Below, one piece after another: positions 11,800 to 24,500 of a stretch of DNA of 64,000 bases; the first letter of the stretch is position 1, and each line of letters begins with the position of its first letter. Made by a program: the position numbers and the translations under genes. The stretch is taken from contig NC_054704.1 of assembly GCF_016097555.1 (NCBI RefSeq), positions 31,643,554-31,707,553 of the forward strand. The letters run 5' to 3'. The DNA is from Gigantopelta aegis (Eukaryota > Mollusca > Gastropoda > Neomphalida > Peltospiridae). Under the pieces are notes generated by a model, which did not search any database, had not been told where the DNA came from, and saw nothing but the letters and a program-made list of their open reading frames with translations.

Positions 11800-12260
11800 A
11801 AAAGAATGTGATATTTTTATGATCACAAACTTTTAGCATTTGATAAGTTTGCAAATTACATGTAAATTAATCATTTCTACATTTATGACATGTAAACATA
11901 CTACAGCGACACACCAGAATTGACATATGCATTAATCCAATAAAAACATTTCAATAGCAGCTTTACATTGATAGTTGTTTAGCCTTCTGCATGGAAACAA
12001 AAAACATGCACTAGTGTAGTTTTATGTAAGATATCCAAAGTGATGTCGTATATAAGTTTGATGTAATTTCCATTCAAAACTACACAGCCTAACATATTCA
12101 TACATCATTTGAATATGGCTTACTGAAATTATAGTTATGTATAAAGTTTACCCCCCAAAAATTGTATTAAGCTTGAGATTATATGATAAAGAGATTATTA
12201 CCCTTATGTGTTTCGGTATCTTATTAGGAACAAAAATAATGTATTATGCTTTGATAGAGA
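11800..12260 (+). repeat. 5' flank of the kinase-like gene, shared with 44215-44545
   Basis: Blocks occur in the same order at both places: TTTGATAA.TTTGCAAATTA, ATGTAAATTAATCA, TTTTATGTAAG.AT.TCCAAA, TTATTTCCATT-like, CATTTGAATAT and GA.ATTATTACC. This copy has about 110 bp extra near 11890-12010. It may hold the promoter or upstream exon of the kinase-like gene, though no TATA box or start could be fixed. Confidence 0.55.
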
Positions 12261-12388
12261 AATTGGTAGCAATAATGATCACTATCTGTTTTTTAAGTTG
12301 GCCAGTCACTGGATGTGTACACTGCAGTTACCAAAAACTAAAAACCTACTTCTTTAGGTAACACGTTTTTAATCTCTTGTAGTTTGCT

Positions 12389-12535
12389 ATGACAGAAAAG
12401 TTAAACGGAGAAGAATTTCATGAGGGTTTAGACAGTGGAGTTAAAAGTGGTCACACACAAGATTTCATTGGCAATAATCCAGATCAAGAGTATCCAGCAC
12501 GAAAAAAAAAACTGGCTAACTTCAATAATGGTGTG
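12389..12535 (+). CDS. Kinase-like gene, coding exon 1 (residues 1-49)
   Basis: The ATG lies 6 nt after a convincing acceptor (CTCTTGTAG at 12374-12382), so the true first exon is probably an unseen non-coding one upstream. It encodes an acidic, polar start (MTEKLNGEEF) ending in a KKK run. The donor is GTAAGT, phase 0. Confidence 0.8.
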
Positions 12536-15500
12536 GTAAGTTAAAAATAAATTTGCAGATTTAAAAGTAACATAAAGCATTAGTATGAAATAAAAACAAT
12601 GTATGAATGTCTTATTTTTATTTCACATAAAATACATTTTGATCTTTTACAAACATTTGGAATAACAGAAACATTATTAAAATGGACAGGAATTTGTATT
12701 TAATGTGTAATTAATGGTAAAAATTAAAATCTGTAATAGCTGCAACTGTTTTACACTGTTTAATAATTATAGTTGGTGCTTGTTAAAAATGTTTACAGGT
12801 TTTAAAAAACATTTACCAACCTAAAGTGTATCATGGCAGTAGTTGAGTTTTGGGATTAGTAAATTGTTAAATTTATTAATGTGTTTTGTGTGTCTTTACC
12901 CAATTTTTATACAGTTTTTATATCTTTTATAGAATGATCTTGAAGATGGATTTGGTGATGGAATTAGCAAGTTGGAAAGCGGACAAACAGATCCTCGAGG
13001 ATTAAATGTCATCATTGGTCATGATCAAGATCAGCAGATTCAGGCACCTGTTCAAAACGGGAGTGGCATGGAAAAACCAGACAGGGTAGAACTGCAACCC
13101 ATACCAGCTGCCAGTATTTACAATGTCTCCAAAATTATAAACAATACGCAATTCAAACGGGGAAGCACAAACAGCATTTCTGATTTTGAGCAAAGTTTTG
13201 CTGACAAGCCTATTGACAGTGCAGTTATCACTGATGAGGTTTGAAATTTTTTCTTTTATCTCATTTTAAGAACCAAGAAGTCTTGGAAAATATCCAGTCC
13301 TTTTTAATTTTAGAATTTTTAACGTGTGTAATGAAAGTTGTATCTGCTTGTTTATATTAGGTGTAACTTGACATAGTACTACAGTAAAATAACTGATTGC
13401 TTATTCTGTGGTTGTCACTTAGTATTGAGCTAAAGGAATTGATTCCAGGATTTCTTTTATTAATATCTCTTGATAAATACATCTGTCATCTCCTGAATTA
13501 TCAGTTGCCACATTTGGACAATATATTTTACTTTTAGCAACATGACTGGTTTTGATCTTTCTGTGTCTCTAAGCTGTGTGACTTTAATTAGTGAAATATT
13601 ATATTTATATTACTTATTTCACTTACTGTTCAGGAAAATTAAAATATAAACATTTCCATATAAATTATGTACAGTGACAGAGAACAAAAAAAAAAAAAAT
13701 TATTTATAGTTTTCCAAAAATGTATATTGTATCTGTCTTTTAAAATATTTTATTATGTAGTGAATTAAGCCATTTTACTTTTATCTTGTTTATTTATTTC
13801 TAATTTCTTTTTTAATTTTCTGAATTGTTTTGCAGAAAGTATTTAATTCAGTAACACGTCAAGGCGGTGACCTGGTATTGATCAGACTCTTCGGCAACAC
13901 TGTCTTTCTGTGTTTTTCTCCGGCCATTGGATTCAAGTTTGTTATTAAATTGGTACGGTCATTCCAGCATGAATAACTAATCATGTGATATTAACATAAC
14001 TGAAAAAGAAAATACTAGTATATCTCTCTTGGCAGTTAGATGTACATGTGGTGCTAAACCACCATTACTGTGTAAATAATTTTATTGTTTTAAAATATAA
14101 CACAAGAAATGGATTTTTGCTAAGCTTAATATTTGTTAAAATAACATGCAAAATAGTAACATAGGTTGACCACAAATATTTAATCTGTGGGCCCTTTAAA
14201 TAAATACCTGCTAATTTGATACTTTTATAAATCCCACCATATGTAGATGAGCATCTTAGCATATATATTTTTTTAAGTAACAACATGTAGTGAATGTCTC
14301 CTGGTGACTACGTAAAAAAAAGAAGAACACCGTGAAGAATGCTTGTTAAACTTTAAAGATAGAGGCTATTTCATGTTTTGTTTTTGAGTACAATTTTTAT
14401 GTCAATGTATTTCTGTTCTTCAGTCATCAGTCAGGAACTCGTTTGTGAAGAATTAACATATTTAATAAACCTTTCTTTTATTCTGCCAAGGCAACATATC
14501 TGTGTCAAAAACAAAATAATTCAATAAATCAAATTGGCATTAAATAATAAAAAAAACTTGTATAAAAAGATATTGATTTTTACACCCATACTAACTCCTA
14601 TAATACTTTTTTACAATAAATTTGTAGGTAAATAAAAAGTTTTCTTAACAAATTACCATCAAATTGTTCATATTAAATCTTATTTTAATACGGACAAAAT
14701 TCTGGAACAGCCACAGTATGCTGTTTCACCTGCATTCTTACAAATAATCAGTATTGCAATATACAGAGGCATAATATGCAGAACAGCACATACAGTTGCT
14801 TTACCTTATTATTCAGTTGCTTTCATCCCTCTATACCTGTACAATTTGGGATGTTGGTAAAACGCGGACCCGAACCGAACCGAACCAGATACGTATTGCA
14901 CATGTTTTGTGTGTGTGTCTTTTTTGTGGGGGGGGTCATTTTTTTTTTTTTTAAATTTGTATTTTTTATTATACAGTCAACTCTCGTTACAACGGCCATG
15001 TTTGTCATATGCTTATATTGCTGTTATAAAGAGTTTGCCGGTATAACGATTTCGTGAAGAGTTATCTCCCTCAGCTAATTCGTTCACATTGCTAGCTTTA
15101 AAAAGTTAGAACACGTAATACTGTAATATGTAATAACTTACTAGGCCCTACAATAAATACTATTTTTTTAATAAGCAGTGACATGACTAACTCAACTCAT
15201 GCATGTTTTTATTGCATCCCTACCCAAAACCAATGCACGTTTGAACAACACCGCTTGTGGTCACAGTTCTGTGCAATCAACCATAGCTAATCCGGTGTAA
15301 GCCAGTCGTCGCCTGCACATCAGAATGTCGCTGAAAGGTTACGGCTAATTGTCGAACCACTCTTCCTACTTAGGATGACATAATATGCCTAAGATGTGTT
15401 CAGTGATTCTTTGCACCGTTGTAAAGATCGAACAATACATGAAATAGACATGTTTTTTCACCGTAAATGACTGCCAGTGCCGGAACTCGAATATTCCGTT

Positions 15501-18500
15501 ATAATGATCAGATTGAAACTGAAACACGTTGGTTCCCAGTAAAAGTGTGCCAGTACCCGAATATTCCGTTGTAATGGATACTGTAATAACGAGAGTTGAC
15601 TGTATTATATTATATCGCATCGCAATACTACACTAACACTACACTACACTAACACTAACACTAACACTAACACTACACTACACTACACTACACTACACTA
15701 CACTACACTACACTACACTACACTACACTACACTACACTACACTACACTACACTACACTACACTACACTACACTACACTACACTACACTACACTACACTA
15801 CACTACACTACACTACACTACACTACACTACACTACACTACACTACACACTACACTACACTACACTACACTACACTACACTACACTACACTACACTACAC
15901 TACACTACACTACACTACACTACACTACACTACACTACACTACACTACACTACACTACACTACACTACACTTACACTTACACTTACACTTACACTTACAC
16001 TTACACAAGCTTGTCTGCGGGATGGAGAATCTAAAACATCCCTTGCTACTACCTAATTAATTGAATAGAGTAGTACACAATGTGGCGGTATTGGGTTTTC
16101 TCGCTCATTATGTGGAGTACGTCGTAGAAACACTCCTTCCCGTGTATACTAAGTGAACACATGGAAGTATTTAAATATTTTATACAGAAGCATAGGCGTC
16201 AGAAGATAGCAGCAACTGGGGTGTGGGGTGGGGGTGGGGTGGAGTTACCTATTAAATACAAGTTCATATTTGACATTTTAAAAAATCTAATTTAGAGTGT
16301 GCGGTATATGAGCCTGTTTTGGGGTTGGAGCGGCGTTGGTGTGTTTTCTACTCTGTCTACTCTGTTTGGGATATTTGTAGGGATAAAACCATTTACGGGT
16401 AACGTTAATAAAAAATAATAAAATAAATAAATAAACAAAGATCCTTCAAATCCTTACTTTGATAGCTTGTAAAATGGGGGGGGGGGGGGGGGTCTCGTAT
16501 GGGTTGAAAGGCTACATATACTATATTTAGCCTCAAACGATAACATTGTCGCCTATGGGAAATGATTTGGTGTAGTCCAACCTATATTGGTTAAAAATTG
16601 TTCGTAACCAAACCTACTTTGTATGAAACGTACTGATCTTCAAAGCTTGAGATGACATGTATTAGAAATTATAAGATTTGGGCTTCACGTGTAATCCTTC
16701 TTTAGGAACTTGGATTTATAGAAGCCTAGAGAAAATTATATATCTTCTCAAGTTATCAAACAACGACTTGGAGATCAATACAAAACATGTTAGCCAGGTT
16801 ATTTACATCCTCATGTCTATCATTGTATTGTCACTATAAACAAGATTATACTTTTGAAAAATACTTGGATAACATTTATATCCTGAAGTTTTGTAGTCCA
16901 TTTCGTGCAAAATGTATATTATTCTGTTTCAGCCAAAGACTGATTACAGCTGTGACAAATAGAGTCATTGGCTGATTGACTGATTGATTGATTGATTGAT
17001 TTATTATCCCGAAAATTACTATAGAGCCAAAAAAAAAAAAAAAAAAAGATAAACTAACAGCATAAAAACATTTTTTTAGGTATTAAACAAATTAAGTAAA
17101 GAGGGAATGCTTTCTTAACTATTCGTGTTTCTTAACTATTCACGGTTTTATTAAACGACGCGCCAAACACATTTTAATTACGGTTATGTTGGCATTGGAC
17201 ATATGGTTAAGAACCACAAAGACCAAGAGAGAAAATCCGCTGCCGTCACTCAGTGGGCTACTCCTACCAAAAAAAAGAGCAAGGGTTCTTTTATATGCAC
17301 TTAGGTTTTCTTTGTCTGTGGACATTTTCCTAATTGCAGGGGTTGAAATTTAAAAAAAACTTTTGATGCAAACAGACTATAAATGTTGCTACTGTGGGTG
17401 AATAATACTGGTATTAATAAATGTTTACTTTATTATTTATAAATATTTATTTTATTATTGATTATTGTTTTTGAAGGTGGAGTGGAGAGAATTTTCTAAA
17501 AGAAGACAGGAAGTTCAAATTCCATTGGCACTCGGCAATTTCCAGTGGATGGTCAAACTGTTTGGGTTTGGCAAGATTGAACACAACAGAATCATTTATG
17601 CTGTTGTTTTTATGGAGTATGCTGGTGAGTTTTTCTTTCTTTTCAACATTACCTGTCCTCAAAGATGGGCACCTCCCCCCCCCATGCAAGTGGTTTGGTC
17701 CGAACATCCTGACAGCCAATGGGATGGCCTAAAATTCTTCTACTGTATACTCCCTGTAGTTTCGGTCATATGACTGTAATTTCCTTCTTTTTCTCTTCGC
17801 TGTCGCTTTCGGACATCTTTTCTTTGGCTCTGTTTTTAGAGTCAAACTTCGGGTTTTTTCGTGTTACATTTGTTTTATTATGGTGGATTAATTTCCTCCT
17901 TTGTCTTATTATGCTTATCGCTGTATTCTTTTTGGCAATTACACTTGTTTTAAGTGTTATTATTCCAAATTTACTTGTGTTGTGCCAGGTTACAATGTGC
18001 GGTCGCCATTTGCAAAATGGCATCTTTGTTTACCGGCTTTATGCAGTTCATGGTTGTTTTTCTTTCTATTTCACAGTTTGAAAAATATTTATTTTGTTGG
18101 ACATTAGTTCAACACGTTTGTTCGGTCATGTACCTGCTGTCGAAAGATCATGTCGGGGGACGACCCACACGAGTTATGCCCAGGCTGTCAAGAGGGGACC
18201 CGATGTGACAGGTGTTCCGGGCTGTTGGCGGAAGTGTTCTCTGCCTATTTGAAGATTGTCGCAACGAGAGCTAGGAAGACTGAGTCATTACCAGCTCCAG
18301 TTTCCACCACTCCATCATCGATTGCAGACTCTGTCGCTGATGATTTTAAGTCTGTTACCAGCGTTGTTGAAGGAGACGTTGGCTTCAATGGCAGTCGTCA
18401 CGTCCTTTATGGGTTCCAGTTCAGGGGCGGATCCAGATACGGCAGGTTCCGGCCCAGGGCAGTTTACATCTTTGGTGGTGCAGGTAGCACATCCAGTGGC

Positions 18501-21500
18501 TTCCTTAAGACACCCGTCCGATGGTTTGGTTTCCAGTAAATGGCCCGTGAAGACCACTTCCAAGAAAGAAGAAAGAAGTCAGCAGACAGAGACTGGTATA
18601 CGAACTGAGAAGGTTGCATCATTGGCTCACCATTCGGTACTGTCGTCATGTGATAGTTCGAAGGTTTCTGGATCGTGAAGACCGTTTCCAAAAATAAAGA
18701 AAGAAGACCGAAGTAAGTGGATAGAGACTGGTACACAAACTGAGACAACTGTATCATTGGCTCATCGTTCGGTCCTGTTATCCCGTGATATATCGAAGGT
18801 TTCTGGATTGCACTGTAGCCGGGACCATCCACGTTCCATGTCTCCAACTCGGCAAGCACATCAGACCATCTTGCCTGTTCCAGGGTACTGAGGAACTTTA
18901 CGGACGATGCGTCGACGCCTTTGAAGCTGTGACCGTAGCCGCCTTCGAAGCTGTGACTGTAGCCAATCTTCACAGCCTCCCACGGGCACTGATCTGCGGC
19001 TGAAGCGGCTTCCAAAGTTTCTGAGGGTTCATACTTCATACTCCTCTCGTGACCAGTCTGAGTCGTCATCCTCTTATCGGAGCCGTGCATGCAGTCGGTC
19101 TCTATGGCCTATTACGGGTCCCATGGACAGTCATCACCTCTCTTTGGCTGATGTTGGCTTCAAGGCTTCTGATGCATCCCGACGGAACTGTCCATGGTCT
19201 CAGTCTCCAGCGACTGACATTTCTTCCGATGGTCTTGCTTGTGCTCACATTGTGAAGAATTTCCACATGATGTTCCAGCCCCATCTGTGGTTGAAGATAC
19301 GGAGTCCGCAGTTCATATGACGATGCGTGATTGCCTTACTGTTGTTATGAGATGTTACCATCGTTTCTGCATTCTCCAGCACTTTCGATGAAATGTCCCG
19401 TTCCGATGTTCACTACGGATATTCCGCCTGATGACAAATCGTTTTTCCATATACACTGTTGATCATGAGTTTGCCACTGTTGCTGTTGGGCCACGCAACC
19501 AGTTGTGCTACGTCATCGATTCGAAGTTATAAGCATTCCGGGTTGGTTCAAAAGAATACGTCAGTCCGTCTGTTGCTCAGTGAAGTTACCGACATATTCA
19601 GCAGGTTGATCACTACATCCGGTGGTGTTGCCAGTCAGTCACTACTTCCGCTGGCTCTGGAAGTTATCCAGTTGCCATCACGTGGGTTGGTTTTTTTTAC
19701 CGCGACTGTTTTACTACTGTCCATTGTGGTTTATCACCCCTCTGACTTTCACTGTTGTTTTCACCAGAGTTTGTCTGATGCTGAGAAGATTGTCTTTGCT
19801 GCTGCATCGCATCAGGTGGTGTGCTGATCGTGGATACTAGCCATTTGATGTTTGCGTTGCTTCACATCCATGTATATTGGGAATATAGCGTAGCAGGTCA
19901 CTATGCCATCGGTGGTTCTTGACTGTGTAACAGGATGACTGTTCCGATGTCCCGGTTCCTGCTTCACTGCACTACTGTTTCCTGTAGTGCCATTGCAAGA
20001 TGCCTTCATTATGCCGTTTCTCCAGCATCTCGGTTGGGATTTCGGCCTTGTTCTGGTTCCTCTTGAACGATGGACGAAGATTCAATTGATGTCCTTCTAA
20101 GAGTGGCAGTCTTTTCGGTCTCTTGACGTCGGTGCAAGACTTGACACTACATCTGGTACAACAATCCACACTTGAAGCTCAGTTTGACCAGACGACCTGC
20201 AGCCCAGTCTCCGATGGTGGCAACATCGGTCGAATGTCTTAGACGGAGTCTCTTTGTGGCCCTGCCAAGTGACTCACCATCTCTTCGACGATGCATCTCT
20301 AGAAGGTTGGGGAGCTCATCTCAGCGACCAGATGTTGTCAGGGCTGTGGTCTCCAGAAGAATCTGATCTACACATCACTTTGCTGGAGATGTTGGCTGTT
20401 TACAACGCAATTCTTCACTGGCGTCCGAGGTTGATTGGAGCTTCTCTGATGGTTGTTTTGCCTGTACAACCTGGTGGACAGCATTCCTATGCAGATACAT
20501 GCTCGACATATTCCAGGGATCAACTGAATGGATGCTGCATCCGGAGGCCTTTCAATGGGTGTGCAACCATCTCTGGACACCAAACATCGATTTGTTTGTA
20601 ACACGGTTCAACCATCAGCTTCTGGTTTATGTGTCGCCAGTACCAGATCCAGATGCCATAGATTTCGATGCCTTGGCCATCAGCTGGGACCAGATGGACG
20701 CTTATGCCTTTCCGCCTCCAATACTGCTGCCCAGGGTGTTGCAGAGGTTCCAGCAATTCTTTGTCTTCTCTTGGTCGCTCCAATGTGGCCAACAAGAGTG
20801 TGGTTTCCAGACCTCATCGGGCTCACCGATCCACATCTCCTGCCTCTACCAGATTGGGATCATCTGCTGTGGCATCCCACATCAAGGTTACACTTTCCGC
20901 AGCCCCGCTTGTTCCAGCTTGTTCCGCTGCCTTCCTGTTGTATCTGCATACATCTCTGAAGCTCAAGGGGTCAACTGTTCCGTGTTACGTTTCGGTGATT
21001 GCTATGGTTCGTGATCCATCTGTCTACCATCCCTGAGATACACAGATGATCAAGGGTTTTAAGCTGGAAGATCAAGTCCATCGCTTTCGTCCACTGAAAT
21101 GGGATTTGAATCTGGTCTTGCGGTGCTTAACATCAACACCATATGAGCCTCTAGAAGAGTCCTCCTTAGAAGCTTTGACACAGAAGACTCTTCTTGCTGG
21201 GTTTTGCTGTGCGTGTGTTTCCGAGATTCATGCCTTAGATGCCGACCTGGTTCGGTTTCACTGTGAGCGCAGTTCTGTTACCCTGGGTTTCCGTATGAAC
21301 TTTGTGGCCAAGAATCAACTGCCTGATCAAGCGCCTCGATCATACGTGGTTCAAGCTTTATCATCCATTGTGGGTCCGGCTGATGTGGAAGATTTATCCT
21401 TGTGTCCAGTGAGAGCTTTGCATCACTACATCGAGAGGACTCGCTTATGTTGTCAACACCATACAAGATTGTTCTTTTCCTGTCACAAAAGTCACTTGAA

Positions 21501-24500
21501 AGATATCACCAAGAATACTGTGGCTACTTGGATCCGGTCTACGATCCTGTCTGCGTACCAGAAGGAAGGTTTGCCTGCACCTTCAGCGTCCTCGTCGTCG
21601 TTGAGGTTGCTGTTGATTCTAGGCTGCACACCGAGATGTCCATCGAATCGACAGATGAGGACTGCTTAGACTTTAGTTCTTTTGCATGGTTCACGCACTG
21701 GTGCAGGAACTTTTGTCTGGATAATATTTACCCTGCACTGCATGTGGTCGTATGTTGTCTCTATTGGGCTACAGTTCTTTGGTGTACTAGACAGAAAACA
21801 TTCAGGGGGCTTGTTTAGTTCAATGGTCTGATGGATGCACCCCATCATGTTGTTGCTTGTTATTACTAACACTTCAGTATGTGGGAGGTTACATAACACC
21901 TGCATCCCTGGTGGCTACGTCTTCCTACCCTGTCAGAACCAGCATGAGATGTGGCTTACTGACTCCAGTTCTATGTGTTTCTAGGAGCCATACCTGCCAC
22001 TGCTGACAGATGCCGCTTTGTCTGGTTGTTGTTACTAACATCACATGCATTGGTTTGTGACGGGCATCCGTTGGAGGAGGGCTTACCATGGTTGGCCTCA
22101 TTCTTCCACTTGCCAGACTCCATCCGTTCTTGGGGAGATACCAGGTGCATCTGCAGATTTTGGAACCCACCACCATCTATTGAATGCTGCACTTGTTTAG
22201 GACAGGTAATGTTGAAGAGAAATGGAGAAAACTTGGAGTGTTTTCTCTTTTATAGATACATTACCTGTCCTCAAGGATTTATTCCTGCCCGAGCCTCCCC
22301 ACTTCCTGTTATTCGTGCGATGCGCTCAGGAAAAAGAAGGAAGTTTTAGTCACATGACCAGAACTACGGGGAGTATACAGTAGAAGAATTTTAGGCCATC
22401 CCATTGGCTGTTGGGATGTTCGGATCAGACCACTTGTGTAGGGGAGGGGGAGGTGCACTTGTTGAGGACAGGTAATGTATCTATAAAAGAGAAAACACTC
22501 CCAAGTTTTCTCCATTGTACATGTTTATATAGAACATTACATGACATTCAGTTCAATATTATTTTTGGGAATGACTACATATAAAAATGATATCTAAATG
22601 AGTGAATGCAATTATTTTGTGTTTTTTCTCACGTTTATGAAGTAAAAGGCGAGAAATAGGTGTTACTTTTCCGTCACTTTTTGCGTTAAATTTTAACGTT
22701 AACAAGTTTTGTGTTTCTAGATGAATGAAATTTAGTTTATAGTTACACCAGTGGATGTTTATCACTGTGCACTGAAATATTTTATGCTAGGCAAGACATT
22801 TAATTCATTGAACATTTTTAATTAAAATTCTTTTGCATTTAGCTGTTAAGTATGGATCTAATCTATATTTAGTGCAGATATTTTAAATTAGTGTTTTTCT
22901 TTTGTCTTTTTACAGGAGAAACGTTGGAGAAAAAGACATGGTCTGTTGACAGAGCTCGTCAGTTGTTGGTGCACCTGCTTCAAGCATTGAAGGAAATGCA
23001 TGAACTTAATATTGTTCATGGTGACATTAAGCGTAAGTAGCATTTGACTAACACTAATTAATTGAAGGTTACAATAAAGGTTAAGATGAAATAAGCATGA
23101 TTTTTTTATTTTCCATTCAGTAGGGCGCTACCACCCGGAAAACAAAAGTAGGCTTACATGGGGGTTTTATTTTATCAGCAGTTCTTTTTGTCACACATTG
23201 ATTAATTTTTATAAGAAGTATATGTTTACTTGGTGATCTAAAGAAGGGTGGTAAGAAGCCTGCATATGTTAGCCTGTTATATTTAACAGTTAAGGCATTT
23301 TTGTTTTCATACTCTCTTCAGTATGCCAGCAGAATAGAAAAGACTATAATAATTGTAACTTTGCACCCACTACATTTTACAGTAAATGTTCTGACTAAAT
23401 CATTTTAAGATTAGATAAGATATTGGGTAATATATTTTATTTGGTACTTTGCCTATGCCTATTGTACACTTTGTTTCACATACTACTTACCCACTGCTAA
23501 GCATGTAATAATATATTGATTGTCATATACACATTTAGTTTAAACCATATTTATTCCTTTTTTTTCTCTCGTTTTTTTTTCTGGTGGGATTGGTCGACAG
23601 GCTACAAACCTATATTAGGACCTTTCCTTACATTTTTTTCAAACAAGCTGTGACAAGATGACAGACTAAGTATGTTTTGTCATATACACATGTATGCAGA
23701 CAATGAATACAAACAATTTATACAGTATAACCTCGATTTAACGCCCATTAATGTACCAATATAATTTTGGCATTATAGTGAGAGTGCCTTGGGTTTACTA
23801 CCAAACATATTTTGTTTGAAGTTGCTAAATGTCAACTATTTAAAACTAACAGACCATAACAAAATAAAAATAACAACAACCAGGTAAGAAATTATCAAAT
23901 ATTTTATGTATTTATAAACATGGTCAGTCAGAATGTTGATTCTCTTCTACAAAACAAAATTTTACATTTTAATGGCATCCCAGGCACTGCATGGCCACTG
24001 AAGGAATGGGCTCCGGTTCAGTGTCGGACTCTTCTTCCTGGTCATTGCACGGTTTGTTACAAGTTATTTTGACACTTTCAACAATCTGCTCATCACTGAG
24101 ACTGGTAAATGTCTCAACCTCTTTATCAACATTGACAAACTCAGTCGCTGTTCATTATCGATAGAAAACCTGCGTGTACGTCAGCAACAAGATCCCGTAA
24201 TGCTGTCATTTCATTGGCTGATGCTTCAAGCAACTCTGTTTGTGGCTCTCGGGGAACAACCTCTGTATGAATCCAACAGTTTTTAATAGTCGTGGCACTG
24301 ACAATGTCCCAGGGTTGTTTCACCAAACGAATGCCGTCACTTGGTGGTAACTGGAGATCATTACCAGACCTGGAGTAATTAATCCATGAATGAAATAACA
24401 AATCAAATATGCCTATCTGTCACATGATCATCAGACTGTTTGTTCCTGTCCCGCAAACGCTAATTGGGCATGCATACCGCGGCAACCCAAAGCAATTGCT

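Larger units (their letters stand above)
17636..22515 (+). mobile_element. DIRS-type tyrosine-recombinase retrotransposon, decayed, in intron 4
   Basis: DIRS elements use inverted terminal repeats, an internal complementary region and a tyrosine recombinase instead of LTRs and an integrase. Here the ends are inverted copies of about 180 bp. The complementary region sits just inside the right end, and its order (complement of the left end joined to complement of the right end) marks both termini. Inside are a Cys-rich ORF1-like start (18150), an RNase H region (20284-20400), its connected C-terminal region (20500-20770) and a recombinase (21046-21720). Only about 400 bp separate ORF1-like sequence from RNase H, so most of the reverse transcriptase is missing. 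No target duplication is seen, as expected for the class. It shares the gene's orientation. Confidence 0.87.

Noticed and set aside
14941..15008. Possible coding exon in intron 3
   Set aside because: The frame runs through a T homopolymer into the MITE end.
15628..15970. Telomere-like array
   Set aside because: The unit is CACTA, not TTAGGG, and it is embedded in an intron.
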